In this document: one piece after another, positions 23,015-34,122 of the stretch
Layout: every line of letters begins with the position of its first letter
Position numbering within the stretch: position 1 is the first letter of the stretch
NCBI GenBank assembly: GCA_025677825.1
Contig: JAIXMO010000044.1
Coordinates: 1 to 64,000 of the forward strand
Source of the DNA: Helicostylum pulchrum
Taxonomy: Eukaryota > Mucoromycota > Mucoromycetes > Mucorales > Mucoraceae
Direction: 5' to 3'
Length of the DNA: 64,000 nt
Position numbers and translations under genes: made by a program
Notes under the pieces: model-generated
The model's database searches: none
Seen by the model: only the letters and a program-made list of their open reading frames with translations
Told to the model about the DNA's origin: nothing

Positions 23015-24427
23015 TTGTATGCCAATTTGATGCGACACAAAAGAAGACAAAAAAGTTTCTACATTTCTTGGGTTAGCAGGATTAATCCTCTAGCAGCCTT
23101 TTCAACGACAAATATTACAAAACGAAGAGTACCAAAGGATGAACATGAAAGGTACTTCTATGTGTTGAACGAGCAATTTAAAATTAGAATCATTCAAAAA
23201 ATCAATGAATGTCAAAAAAAAAAGAGGCTCGTTGGAAGACCTTTACAGCTCTTTGTCACAATTAACACAGCTTCCAAGAGGTGTCGTTTCGAATGCTGAG
23301 CATAGTATTAACGCTCCAGTGAATTCAATAGTTGTATTTCTAAATAGTCTAACAAAAAGAACTAAAAGAAAAAGCGTTGAACTTTGGAGAGATTATGTGG
23401 CAGAAGGAACTGCTGTAAAAATGGTACATAAAGAACAACAAATCTTGAATTAATTATTGCCAAAACGATATGCTCAAGTTATCATACTTGTGCCAGCTCC
23501 AATGGATAGAAGCTTTCCTATCAATGATACTGCAAAGAAGAAATACTACGAGTTGTTTCAACAGTCGCACCTGCATCTAATACACTCAACATATTTTGGG
23601 CCAAAGGGAACTACTGAAGCTAGTCTGCGTGACTCGTTTTATCACGATGCAATCACGGATATCGTCAAGCGTGATGAGAATCAAGTATATAGGAACCTGT
23701 TGCCTCATGTAATGAAAATAGCCAGAAAGAAGTACGTAACCAACTTCTTGAACATGTGGGCTGATAATTCGATTGTAAACAAAACCCTTAACAAACTCTT
23801 GAACACATTTCTTATCGTTCATCTATCACCTTCTCGTGACCGGCAGTTCCAAGAAAGGCTGAAAACATTAAAGGCAAGCAAAGACAAACGATATAAAAAA
23901 ACTCACCCTCCTAATATAAACTGTGTTATACCAAAGGAGTCAATATCTATTATTAAAAAGTCTTACAATGGTCGAAGAAGGTTGCTTGCCAACACAATAA
24001 AGAAGAGAGATCGATATCTTACGCAAGAGAAAGTGAGCTGGGTGGTCAAGTCTTGGAGAGCCTCTATGTCTCAGATGAGATTATATACATACGAAGCAGT
24101 TTTGGAAAAAGAGGTAAATATGATAATCAATGTATATCAAAAACATGTGATGTACTAATAATAAGTCTCATTCAGAAAGAGGAGCGAGCAGTGGGTAAAA
24201 TACTAGACCAAAAAGGACACAAAACTAAACAAGAGCAAAGGCCTAAACTTGGACATAAAGAAGATACCTCCCAAGGTAGAATCAACAAACTGAAACAAGT
24301 TATAAGGACAGCTCTTTTTGAAGACAAGAAGCCTATATGTAATACATATCTTGTCAGTAAATTGAAAGATATCTGCAGCAAAGAAGTAGTTACTCGCAAG
24401 GAAAAAAAAAAGTCTACGTATGGATAA
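23015..24427 (+). pseudogene. Unrecognised broken ORF cluster, possibly transposon-derived
   Basis: Overlapping open frames in different registers: 23015-23299, 23205-23453, 23457-24158 and 24053-24427. They look like one protein split by a frameshift in an A run near 23215, an in-frame stop at 23451, and a further shift near 24060. Readable blocks include FYISWVSRINPLAAFSTTNI, VELWRDYVAEGTAVKMVHKE, KRYAQVIILVPAPMDRSFPI and NGRRRLLANTIKKRD. Composition is basic and helical. I do not recognise the family. The 3' end lies 9 bases before an inverted-repeat element at 24437, suggesting mobile origin. No RuvC or zinc-knuckle motif is visible, so I did not call it Fanzor. Confidence 0.4.
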
Positions 24428-24436
24428 AGTGATAGT

Positions 24437-24507
24437 AGTACAGCAGCGGCTCTAGTTAAGGGTGTATTTCTCCAGGATCTTGGCCACCCTTAAATAGAGC
24501 CACTACA
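24437..24507. mobile_element. Miniature inverted-repeat element flanked by TA
   Basis: The left arm begins CAGCAGCGGCTCTAGTTAAG (then ggtg). The right arm, read as reverse complement, begins CTGTAGTGGCTCTATTTAAG (then ggtg). About 19 of 24 positions match, with a loop of about 20 bases (tatttctccaggatcttggc). TA abuts both ends, as for Tc1/mariner targets. A related sequence lies at 56097. Confidence 0.55.
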
Positions 24508-25258
24508 GTATATTTCACATTCTAGACCTATAACAACAATGAATAGAATAACTACATGCGTGATAATAGCATCTGTCAGATCCGAAAAAGTCTTTGAAAT
24601 AGCATGAAATAACCTTTTTAATATTTATAGCTACGAATAATCCGAACCTTAGTCGTATAATAATAGATACGTTACGTTTTAATAAGAGGGTGCTTATCTA
24701 TGACGGCGAAAATATATTGAAAGATACACAAGCGCTTAAATAGTTTGTAAAATTGTCTCAAAGATCAAAAAGATGTTCAATAATAAATTACTTGTTTCCT
24801 GCTTGAATACTGAAGTTAAAAAAAAAAAACTTTTCATTGAACCCCAAAAATGGTTAAAGCCGAACAAAAAAGATGTACCTACACAGAGAAAAAGTACGGG
24901 TACATACAAGTCTTGAAGACTATAATTGAGATGCATACAATTACCCGTTTTCACTCGATTTATACTAGCAAAGTTTATGTATTGTCTGGAACTAATATAT
25001 TTATGCACACAAACTATAAATAACAGCAAAAAAAAGGGGGGGGGGGAGGAAAGAGAAACATATTGTAATACACACAAAATACTTTATTGAAAGCGGCAAA
25101 AAAAAAAGGGCTTTTCTTTTTTTTAAATATATATGAATAGCATGTTATATGGGAAACGGAAGAGGTTTATAAAATAAATGAAAATGGGGGAATTTGTATT
25201 TTTTGGGAGGTTAAATAATTTCATTGTTACAATTTTCTTTGTTATTTTTCTTTTTTTT
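24508..25258. other. Intergenic region, no gene seen
   Basis: AT-rich. Includes a G9 run near 25037 and A/T tracts near 25098-25124. Nothing recognised. Confidence 0.6.
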
Positions 25259-26411
25259 TTAAGAGGAAGAAACCTTGAAAGCACCAGATTGGAAGCTACA
25301 AGTCTCGCCCTTAACTTGACTAGTAACATCAATCTTGTAGTAATAAGAAGCATTAGGGTCATACTTATCACTAGAGATCTTGAGATGATCCTTATAGATA
25401 AAAGCATTGGTTAAAGATTCTTTACCGGACCAGAGGGTATCAACTAATTGATCAGCACCATCAACAGCCTTATAGATTTCGACCTTGGTTAAAGAATCAG
25501 TTTGAGAAGCACCATCACGCTTTAATTCAACAGGGACAAAAGAATCAAGCATTAAGGTTTTTCCTTCAGCTGGAGACTTGACCGTTAAACCGAAACAGCC
25601 CTTGGCAAATTCGGGTTTATAATAGGTAGGATCGTCTAATGCTTGTGCATAAGATGTGAACCCAGCATCATTTTGATGAGAAGAAGTAGTGACTTTAAAT
25701 GTACGAGAAGTCTTGATACAATCAGGTCCATGTTGACCATCGATCATATTGGTGACCCAGACACTATAAATTACGCAAAAAAAAAAAAAAAAAATTAGTT
25801 TTTTTTTTTTTTTTTTTTTTTTTTTTCGTACAGTACGGTATCATTTAATTCCTTACCGATAATAATAAAGACCAGCAGCAGTATCAGCAGGAATATCATC
25901 AGAAATGGAAGCAGATGTTTGTAACTCATAACTACCAGCCCAAGTATTTTGAACGTATTTAGGGTTACCCTCACCATCGACTGAGTATAACTGTAGATAA
26001 CTTTTTTAATTAGTAGCTATAATAACAATAATAAAACTAATACACATACATCAAGACCTGTAATTGTCTTTGTGCGTTCATTAGGTACACGAGCTATAAA
26101 TAAATAATTAAAATGAGCAAATAGTGCAGAAAATTTCCCCCCCTCTTTTTTTTTTCCCTTTCCGCCAAATAGTAATACGTACTGACTGTAACGGTAGCAT
26201 TGTCACCAGCAACAAATACTTTATCCACTGAAGGAGCAGTTACTTCAAGTCCTATAAATAATAATTAATATTTTTATTTTATCTTGCTGTCATGAAAAAT
26301 AGAATTTTTACCATCACAGAACTTAGCGATAGCATCAGAGTAGCTGTCAGCTTTTACACTAGAAAAACAAGCAAGAGCAAAGATAGAAGCAGCGGTGATA
26401 GATAACTTCAT
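25259..26411 (-). CDS. Secreted protein with Kre9-like Ig repeats
   Basis: Multi-exon gene (last exon 25259 to about 25763) starting at 26411. The signal peptide is MKLSITAASIFALACFSSVK followed by ADSYSDAIAKFCDG. Exons then give LEVTAPSVDKVFVAGDNATV, LYSVDGEGNPKYVQNTWAGS and, in the final exon, GCFGLTVKSPAEGKTLMLDS and a C-terminus YKIDVTSQVKGETCSFQSGA. The two (L)xVxxPxxGKxxxxG-like blocks suggest tandem Ig-like beta domains as in Kre9/Knh1-type proteins; paired cysteines could form disulfides. No C-terminal hydrophobic GPI signal. The fungal surface or secretome role is inferred. A related secreted gene follows immediately downstream in reading orientation. Confidence 0.65.
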
Positions 26412-26646
26412 TTTATATACAAAAAAAAAAGAGAGCTTTTTTGTTTTTTGTATAGCAAAGAAAAGAAAAAGAACAAGGAGAAACGAAAATCTTTTTTTGT
26501 TTTTTTGCTACTTTTTTATAGTTAAAAAAAAGTGGGGGGTGGGGGTTAAAGAGAAAGACAGTTCAAATAGAATTTTAAAAAGGAGCTCATAAATTAAATG
26601 TGTGACACGACGAACCCGAATAAAGAAAAATGTAAATTAAAAATAT

Positions 26647-27255
26647 TTATAGCTTTACTACTTTGAATTTACCAGAATCAAACAAACATTCATGATTATC
26701 TTGTTGAACCAATACACTTTGAAAGAAATATTAGACCACAAAAATTAACAACATTGTTAGCTATACTTTACCGAAACCAGTAATCATTATTTACTTCAAG
26801 TTTACTTAAATCTTGTTGAATTGCTGTTACTTTTAAAAGATCGTCTTGTCCAATCCAAACTTGTTCTTGTACTTCTTTTCCTTCTTTTTCATGTAAAACT
26901 AATACTTTCTTTAAACTACTTGCTTTAACCGTATTACCTATTTTTTATTTTATTTTGTTAGTCTATAATAATATACTCACGCGCGCCTTCATTGTAGCGT
27001 GCATCTAATCAACCCCCTTCTTTTTACCAAGTATTAAATAACTAGTTGATTGATCCTCTGTTTGGTCAATAACAGAATCTGTTTTAGGATATAAAATCTC
27101 AATACCTATTATTAAACACCCCCATATTAATTTCTTATTTTTTATTTTCTCATTTTATCGCTATTACCTTGACACTGTTGCTGTTGTGCCAAAACAAGAG
27201 TAGTAGTAGTAATAGTAAACAAAAGACAAAGTCCTGATAAAATAGAATACTTCAT
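26647..27255 (-). CDS. Small secreted protein, Kre9-like fold suspected
   Basis: Four exons starting at 27255 with signal peptide MKYSILSGLCLLFTITTTTL followed by VLAQQQQCQG. Exon 2 gives IEILYPKTDSVIDQTEDQST; exon 3 (about 26773-26938) gives VLVLHEKEGKEVQEQVWIGQ; the last exon ends ECLFDSGKFKVVKL. The IEILYPKTDSV opening imitates the IxxPxxG start of Kre9-like domains. The length is short (about 130 residues). The gene runs in the same direction as the secreted gene at 25259-26411, head to tail upstream of it. Role unknown. Confidence 0.6.
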
Positions 27256-28577
27256 TTAGAAAAAAAATAAAAAGGAAAAAAAGGGCAAAAGGGGGGGACA
27301 CAAGAGAAGAGAGAAGCATTATAAAAAAGGTTAATAATAACTAAAAAGTGGCTTATAAAACGAAACGGTATGCGTATATAATTAGTTTTTTAAAAATACT
27401 TAGGGTCGTACAGTACCCCCCTTGAAAGGATTCAATCCCGAGTGGTTCAAAATAAAGAATCAAATGCTAACAAAAGCTACCACCGCACAGAGATTACCTA
27501 TTCCTCAAGATGCATATGGTTGGTATTTTATTTAGTAAAAGCGTTCGTACGTTGAAGGGGCTATTTTAAAAACCCAAACAGCCAAAACAAACAAAGTTTT
27601 ATTCATTAACGGCAAAAAAAAAAAAAAAAAAACGTTAGTCAGTTAGTGTTAAAAAGACGCAACACAATAGATGATCATATAAGTAAGCTATTTGGATCTT
27701 GACTTTTAGCGCGTTTTTCAGAAACACCAAAGCTTCTGGCATAATGTTAATACTTGATAAACGTGATACTCATCAACAGTATCTTTATGCTCGCAAACAT
27801 TAGTATCGTTTGATTGTATATAGACAATTTCGTTCAATTCGGCTCTGATGTTGCTATCAATCACGGGAGTATCAATAACCATAGTAATACCGGGTCTTAT
27901 TACGCTAAGAAAAAAAAAGTATATAATGTTACTTTACACTTACCTTTATATAAAGTACCAAACAAACGAAAAAAGGAGCGCGATATGCATACAGTCCGGT
28001 GGAGTACATTCGAACACTTCTAACAAGAAATGCTCTTATGCACGGCGGTTCCTTCGAGCCGTATCCGTTCGTATGAACACATATATATAGATAAAAATAC
28101 TTGCTGGTAAAGATATATATAAAAAATAAAAAATAAAACGAGAGCCGCTTTTATTCGTGATAAAGCCTATTTAGTCATTTTTAGGTAATGGCTTCTCTGT
28201 CAAAAATTGTATCGATACATATACAAAAAGACTAGACCGTGGTCACGATGACATGTTTGACAGGGACGATCAAATATTAGATCTGATGATACACACTTGT
28301 GATTTTTTTTAAAAAAAACAAATAAACAGAACAGCTCTAATCTATTCCTATTACTGAATAGTTACGATATTCCAGATCCCAAAAAGAGGAAATAAGAAAA
28401 TGTTAGTTTTAAAATTTAAATTCTATTAAAATGTTTCTGCTTTACCCGAAGTAATCAAACCACACAGGCGGCGAAGCACAACCCAGCGCACCAACCGCTT
28501 TAAAGCGTGTATTTTTCAGGTGGCCAGGGGCGAAAAAGATATATAATTTGTTAATGTTTAGAAAAAAGAGGAAAGTT
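27256..28577. other. Gene-poor region with possible transposon debris
   Basis: At 27411 the sequence tacagtaccccccttgaaag looks like the start of a DNA-transposon end, but no partner was found. An A18 run lies near 27614. Short frames at 27814-28090 are not recognisable. Confidence 0.4.
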
Positions 28578-29100
28578 TTACTTGTACAAAAATTTTGTCA
28601 TTGCAGAGATTCCTATTGCAGCAGCAGACATGACATCACGATTATCGGTTGCTCTTCCATGCTTGAATGCGGGACAATCAGGGTTTAAACAACGAGAAGA
28701 ACCAAGGATTTTTCTATTATCTGATGTTTGAGGATGAGCAATTAGGGAATAACAATACACACACAAATGGGAAGTCATATATTCGTCGGTCATGATAGTT
28801 GGTACATATCTGCTGTGTAACTTCTCCAGCCATTTCCCCCTCGTCTGTCATAACCCTTAATTGGACTTCCAACTCCAGCGCCAGCATTACCGATAGCCAT
28901 TAGAATAGATTTTTTGGAATTTCCTTTTACGAATCTGCGCTTTTTGGCAGCTACACGATCCTTAGTTCTATTTGTAAAAAGCTCAGAGGTTCTTCTTTAT
29001 ATAGACGAAACTCGAGAATAGTAAAACGAACGCAATCTATTCCTTTCTCTCGCATGGTACTACATATACAGTTTAATGCATGTTTGATTTTCTGCCTAAT
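28578..29100 (-). pseudogene. Second Fanzor relic (C-terminal core)
   Basis: On the minus strand the last exon reads TDEYMTSHLCVYCYSLIAHP then SSRCLNPDCPAFKHG and ATDNRDVMSAAAIGISAM. DEYxTSxxCxxC followed by CxxxxCP and NRDVxSAAxI is the TnpB/Fanzor pattern: the acidic RuvC residue, a four-Cys zinc knuckle, and the final RuvC Asp. Upstream, in another register, comes RTKDRVAAKKRRFVKGNSKK then AIGNAGAGVGSPIKGYDRRG, equivalent to the IGN/WGD block of Fanzor1. A one-base frameshift near 28830 separates them; restoring register gives WLEKLHSRYVPTIMTDEY. The N-terminal half is missing. It is clearly different from the relic at 1-810, so a separate lineage. Confidence 0.65.
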
Positions 29101-30333
29101 ATGTAATGTCATATAATATTTAGTATTAACTTACGTTATACTGTTTCTTTATATAGATCTCTCTCGAACTAGCCGGTTTTTCAAGCTTTGAAACGCCTTT
29201 CCCAAGTTGCTATAAATGTAGAAGATTGAGTTAGTTACAATTTACTCTTAATATTTATATATCGTTTTTCTTAGGCTATGGCCGTTTTATTATTTATTTT
29301 TGTGTCAAATCAAAGTATTTTTCCACAGTGATTAAATGTGATCTCGGGAAAGGATACTGGGTTTGCTGTGGTCTTAACGCTAACAAAGAAAATGATCTAA
29401 CACATAACCTCCAATTTTATCAGTGCTAGATATAATTCACCCCTTTTTTAAATACCAGAGATCTACTTTCTATATACGAGGAGTGAATACAAATCCGTGC
29501 ACAAAACTTTCTTGTAAATCACTCCTGCACATTGCTCTCTTTTAAAAAAAAGCATAATTTTTTTACGGCTGTATTCCCAATTTAGTAATCCTGTATAATG
29601 TCACACTTTTTTTTTAAAAAAAGGGACAATATATCTCCACTAATTAGCTCATAATACGTACATAAAGGATGTACTGTAATCACCTACTATGCGTTAATAC
29701 GTATAGATACTATTACTACTACACTGAAAAGACGAAAAGGGAATTCAATTTCCGTCAAGTCTAGTTAAAAAATCACTTCATACAAATCCAGAAAGAAAGT
29801 TTTATAGATTATTATACGTCAAAGAACAGAAAGCCCAATAATTAACTCGTTCTATTATATCCAACGTACAAGAGCTGTACTTAGGATCTGCTACAATCAA
29901 AAGAGAGAAAGAGATAGAGAGCCAATTATACTTGGCTTATACATATAAAAATAAGCGAGCTGCCTTTCTAATCCTAAAGAGCATGTAATTAGTTGTATAA
30001 TATTTGTAGTGCGTGGAGATATACAAACTGAATCTTTTTATTTATTTTTCACCCTCAATTTTAATGTAGAGTCTCCCCAAAAAAAAAGACTATACATCCG
30101 TACACACAAATAAAAACAGGCGTGTATATTTTCCTTACATAAAACATTGACGTTTTACCGGTACTCCCAAAAAAAAAAGTAATTGCACAACACCAAAAGT
30201 GTTACATGTCAAATAAAAAAAATAAAAAAAGTGACGTTGGAAATATTAAAACTCCATGGTGGGACCCCCCTCCTTCCAACGGCCCTGTCTCTTTTTTTTT
30301 TTTTTTTCTTCAATTCAACATTTTTTTAAAGCG
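29101..30333. other. Intergenic region, no gene seen
   Basis: AT-rich with T8A8-type palindromes (near 29545 and 29610) and no recognisable coding sequence. The last 100 bases are the C/T-rich leader of the next gene, with tgacgttg at 30231. Confidence 0.55.
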
Positions 30334-30621
30334 ATGAAATTGAAGCAACTTAAAGTAAGACCCAAGAAGATCCTTGAAGCCAGTCCTTGTATTGCCGAAA
30401 TGGGAGCATTATTTGAATGTTGGGCAACTGCTGGTGTTGATGATAAACGTTGTACAGCCATTGCAAAGTCTTTGACACTTTGTATGGGTAAACCTGTAAA
30501 GTATAAACTTACATGATTTAATAACTATGGTTTTTACTAACAAACAAATATTTAGGTTCAAAAAGCAAAGCACACCAACACAATTAATTATCATTTAGCA
30601 CGTTTAAGCAAACAATTATAA
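30334..30621 (+). CDS. MRP10: Mitochondrial ribosomal protein mS37 (Mrp10), twin CX9C
   Basis: Two exons (30334-30495, 30556-30621) give 75 residues. The start is MKLKQLKVRPKKILEASPC. The first motif is C-IAEMGALFE-C and the second C-TAIAKSLTL-C, each exactly CX9C. This fits the CHCH family, imported by Mia40 and oxidised in the intermembrane space; the basic N-terminus and size point to Mrp10/mS37 of the mitoribosomal small subunit. The longer frame from 30256 is not used; ATG at 30334 gives the family's usual start. The 60-base intron splits the C-terminal tail (VQKAKHTNTINYHLARLSKQ). Confidence 0.85.
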
Positions 30622-30888
30622 ATCCACTTTTTTTTTTGTACTATAATTCTTTAACTCAACAACACACACACACACACACACAACACACATATATATGGGG
30701 GGAGAAATACATACAAAAAACGACAAAAACCCTCAAAATATACAAACCCGATACACAACATATAACGAAAAACAAAAAAAAGTTATACAAATAATAAAAT
30801 AAAAAACGATAGATAGTTTTTATTTCATCCTTTTTTTTTTTTTTTTTTGTGTGTAAAAAGACATACGGATTTTTTTTTTCAAGTGTAT

Positions 30889-31548
30889 TTAATTATCAAT
30901 AGGAGAATATGAACGACGTCTTTGAAAGTTGTTAGTAGAAGCTAAAGGAGAGCGTGATCTTGATCTTAATCGATTACGTGTAGGCGAAGCGTTATTATAT
31001 CGGGGAGGGGACCTGCCCCGACGAGGAGAAGTAGAACGTTCGCGACGATATGGACTTCGTGATCTACTCTTATTTTGATTCGTATTATAATGATGTTGTG
31101 AGCGTCTATTATCAATATTCGACATTCTTGCCCACTAATATTAATAATTAATACCTTATTTATTCCGTATTTTTTTATATATATAAAAGTCCTTACTTGA
31201 ACACTTAGTGTATAACCGTCAATAGTTCTACCGTGCATCTCGTTAAAGGCATCTTCAGCGTCTCGAGTATTTTCGAATTCAACAAACGCATAACTATAAA
31301 TGGGTTTAACTCTTTTGGTCTTTTTTTTCTTTTTTGTTTTAAAAAAAATACTAAATCACTTTACGGTTTAGATGAGTAACTTTTTGGTGCAGGTATATCG
31401 CAACGAACAAGACGTCCATATCTATTACAAACGTGAGTAAACCCAACATTAACTAAAAAAAAGAAAACTAATACCTTTCAAATTCATAAGCAAGGTCTCT
31501 GGCACGAGTTCTAGAGTTAAACCCTGCAACGAATAATGTAGTCTTCAT
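30889..31548 (-). CDS. SR-type RNA-binding protein (one RRM plus RS tail)
   Basis: Four or so exons starting at 31548 (MKTTLFVAGFNSRTRARDLA). The RRM has RNP2-like TLFVAGF, then YGRLVRCDIPAP, RNP1-like YAFVEFENTRDAEDAFNEM and GRTIDGYTLSVQWA. The C-terminal exon is Arg/Ser-rich (KSRSRSPYRRERSTSPRRGR). This is the layout of small SR splicing factors that bind exonic enhancers and are phosphorylated on RS dipeptides. Orthology to a particular SRSF is uncertain. A (CA)n run and a T19 tract lie just downstream in the 3' region (30660-30850). Confidence 0.8.
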
Positions 31549-31689
31549 AAGAAAAGAAAAAAAAGTAAATATATGTAGAAAAAAAAAGGCGTTTTTTTTT
31601 TCCTTATTTTTTTTTCTTATTTTATAAACCACCCTATTTTCAAAAAGCGCTCCACTCTTTTTTTTATAGAAGAAAAAAAAAATATAACC

Positions 31690-32220
31690 ATGTCTATGAA
31701 CGATCTTAACCTTTATGAAAGAAAAGAGCTTTATGTCAACTTATACAAAAAAAAAAAAGAGAGAGCATTAGCAAGAGAAATTTAATGTTGCTGAAATTTT
31801 TATGGAAACAAAGAATAACATATTTGACCAACGAGATATTACGCTGAAAAGCGAAACTACTTTAATAAGCAAATTGCTCAGGATGACGAGACTTTGGAAG
31901 AGTATCATGTTCGCGTAAAGAACTATAAAAAAGGTAGTTCATATCAAGTCCAAATAAAGACAAGCAGGCTCTGGTGTGAAATTTGTACTGGAATCGGACT
32001 TTCACGGTATAAATATCGCTCGTAAAGGAGGATGGTCTAAGAAAGGCAAGCCTGTCAAAAGCTATTGTGCGGACCTCTCGCTCAATCTCCGTAAATTAAG
32101 AAAGTCTACATAGACGGTAGGAAACAAAAAAAGTATTATAGTACCTGTATAGATGGTTGTGCCCAAGAGTCATGGTAGTTAAAGAACCCTGGAAGTACAT
32201 CCGGTGTTTATTATTCTCTT
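31690..32220 (+). pseudogene. Transposase relic, probably Tc1/IS630 type
   Basis: An ATG at 31690 opens MSMNDLNLYERKELYVNLYK and breaks at an A12 run. Later pieces include VKFVLESDFHGINIARKGGW followed by SKKGKPVKSYC (about 31978-32070). ESxFHxINIxRKGGWSKKGxP resembles the DExGFxxxxxRxxGWSxxGxP block of IS630/Tc1 transposases, with the first catalytic Asp position occupied by Glu. Several stops interrupt it. The match is short and the call tentative. Confidence 0.35.
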
Positions 32221-32345
32221 GATTAAACGAGTATTTTAAGATAAACTGACTATTAAGACACGAGGAAAAAAAAGCAATGATTGTATGTTTATTTTATTAT
32301 ATATGACGATATTTTTTTTAAAAAAAGTTGTAATAAAGTCTTATT

Positions 32346-33389
32346 TTACTGTCTCCATCCCGCATTTAATTGCATCAAAGTAAGTACAGCGTCCATTGGA
32401 TATTCCGGCTTCTTTTTCTCCTTGGGTTCCTCTTCACTCTTTTCACTGTCATTCACAACAACCAGTGGAGAATTATGTTCACTGCTGGTAGTACTGGTAT
32501 TTGATGAAAGACCTTGGGTAACAGCCTGAACTTCTTCTTCGGTTTGTGATGAATTAGTTGTTGTCTGCATACCATTAGCCAAAGCCAACATACTATTATT
32601 CAATTGCTCCAGCAACTGTCTTTGTAAATCGGTAGGGAAATTTAACAACTTGTCTGCTGTGTCTGTATCAATTTGCGGTAAAGGTGTGTAATAATTCATT
32701 TGATCGTTTATTGTATTGTTATTGGTGTCCACTACATTATTGATAGTGGTTTCTGTAGTACCGGGTACACTCAATACGTTATTGACTATATGTTTTCTAC
32801 GCTCCTTATCCATACGCTTTTGACGACGTTTTTCAAATTCTTCTTTAATCCATTTCGTCTTAATTTCACTTTCACCTGGACCATACAATTTATTTGCTCT
32901 CTTGTTAACTCGACATCTTAAATCATTGTCTTTATCTAAACAGTTCAAAAAAAAAAATTTTCATGTCGTAAAATTAGAATTTTTTTTCTCTTTTGAAAAA
33001 TGTTTAAAAAAAAACTTACTTCTTTCTTCATTATGAATACGCCACTTCTTCTTTCTTTCTCTATTAGAAGCACGTATACTTTCTTTCTTTACATGATCTA
33101 CGTGAGATAAAGACATATGAAGCATATTTTGATCGACATCATTTGTATTGTTAGAAACGAGTTCAGCAGCTGCAGCGGCCGCTGCTGCCGCTGCCATAAA
33201 CCCAGGTGGCATGCCATGGCTATTGACTGCAGCTAAAACGGCTTCATGCAATTGTTCAAAAGGTTGAAAACCAGAACTGTTGGAGGCACTAGTCACAGTT
33301 CTATTGTCTGTATTAGAAGCAACGGTGGCAGTCTCATTGTTGGTAGTCACAGAGGTAGTCTCTTCGGTTTTAATATGCGTGTTTTCCAT
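32346..33389 (-). CDS. DUF3020-domain protein, probable transcriptional regulator
   Basis: Two exons (33020-33389, 32346-32935). The junction reconstitutes RASNRERKKKWRIHNEER followed by NKDNDLRCRVNKRANKLYG, the basic fungal DUF3020 signature. The N-terminal part is Thr/Asn-rich with a poly-Ala run (FMAAAAAAAAAAELV). The C-terminal part is acidic and Ser/Thr-rich (SEKSEEEPKEKKKPEYPMDA). The domain has been seen in fungal nuclear proteins; a DNA-binding role is plausible from the basic helix but unproven. The intron begins GTAAGT and ends TTTAG. Confidence 0.75.
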
Positions 33390-34122
33390 AGGGGACTATT
33401 CTTTTTTTTTTTTTAATATTTTAATATTTTATTTTTTATTTTTTTATAATATTAACCTTTTTCTTTTTCTTTTTGATGTATACTTTTGAACGTTTTACTT
33501 TGTAGTATCTTTCTTGCAACAAGAACCCTAAGAAAATATATGGAAAAAAAAAGTAGTCCTCTTTTTTTTATAACTATTTTTTTTACGCTATTTAAATTAG
33601 AAAAAAAAAGGAAAAAATCTGCTACATCCGTGTTTTCTTTTTCAACGAATAAACATAGCCAATAAGACGAGCAAACATAAAGTGACGTCGATAGTACAGC
33701 AGCAGCGGCTTTTAAGCCCAACATACACACACACTGTAAGCAATTTTTGTTGTACACCTGCAAAGTAATCAAAATGAATGACATGTGTTTCCTTTTTTCT
33801 CTCGTTCACACACATAATTTTATTCATCTCATAGTAAAAACTGTTCAGACGCTGGACATACATTTTGAAGTAGATCAATCTCGTATCTGCCATTCTACGC
33901 ATAAAAAAAAAAGTCTTATTTTGGAGCTTCCTTGCGATCAAAAAATTCACAATATCACGAGATAAGCCAATTGAACGTTATCACTAACAATTGTTACGGT
34001 TACACTTGTCTGTATACCTGTTATTTTTTTTACATAAAAATATTACGCCTTTTTTCTCTCCCATTCCTTTTTTTTTTTTTTTTTTTTCCTTTTGCTTATC
34101 AATCGATAATTTGAATGTCAAT
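33390..34122. promoter_or_regulatory. Divergent intergenic region with CRE-like site
   Basis: Lies between the DUF3020 gene (-) and the membrane-protein gene (+). TGACGTCG at 33683-33690 repeats the octamer upstream of COX9. The following gtacagcagcagcggct resembles the left arm of the element at 24437, which may be chance. Confidence 0.35.

Noticed and set aside
23015..24427. Broken ORF cluster as another Fanzor
   Set aside because: No TS-C-x-x-C, NRD or AYGD-like block could be found, so family left open.
27411..27440. tacagtacccccc as a complete transposon
   Set aside because: No inverted partner was found in the window.
30256..30333. Longer N-terminus for MRP10
   Set aside because: The in-frame extension is Pro- and Phe-rich from a T tract; Mrp10 proteins start near KLKQLKVRPKK.
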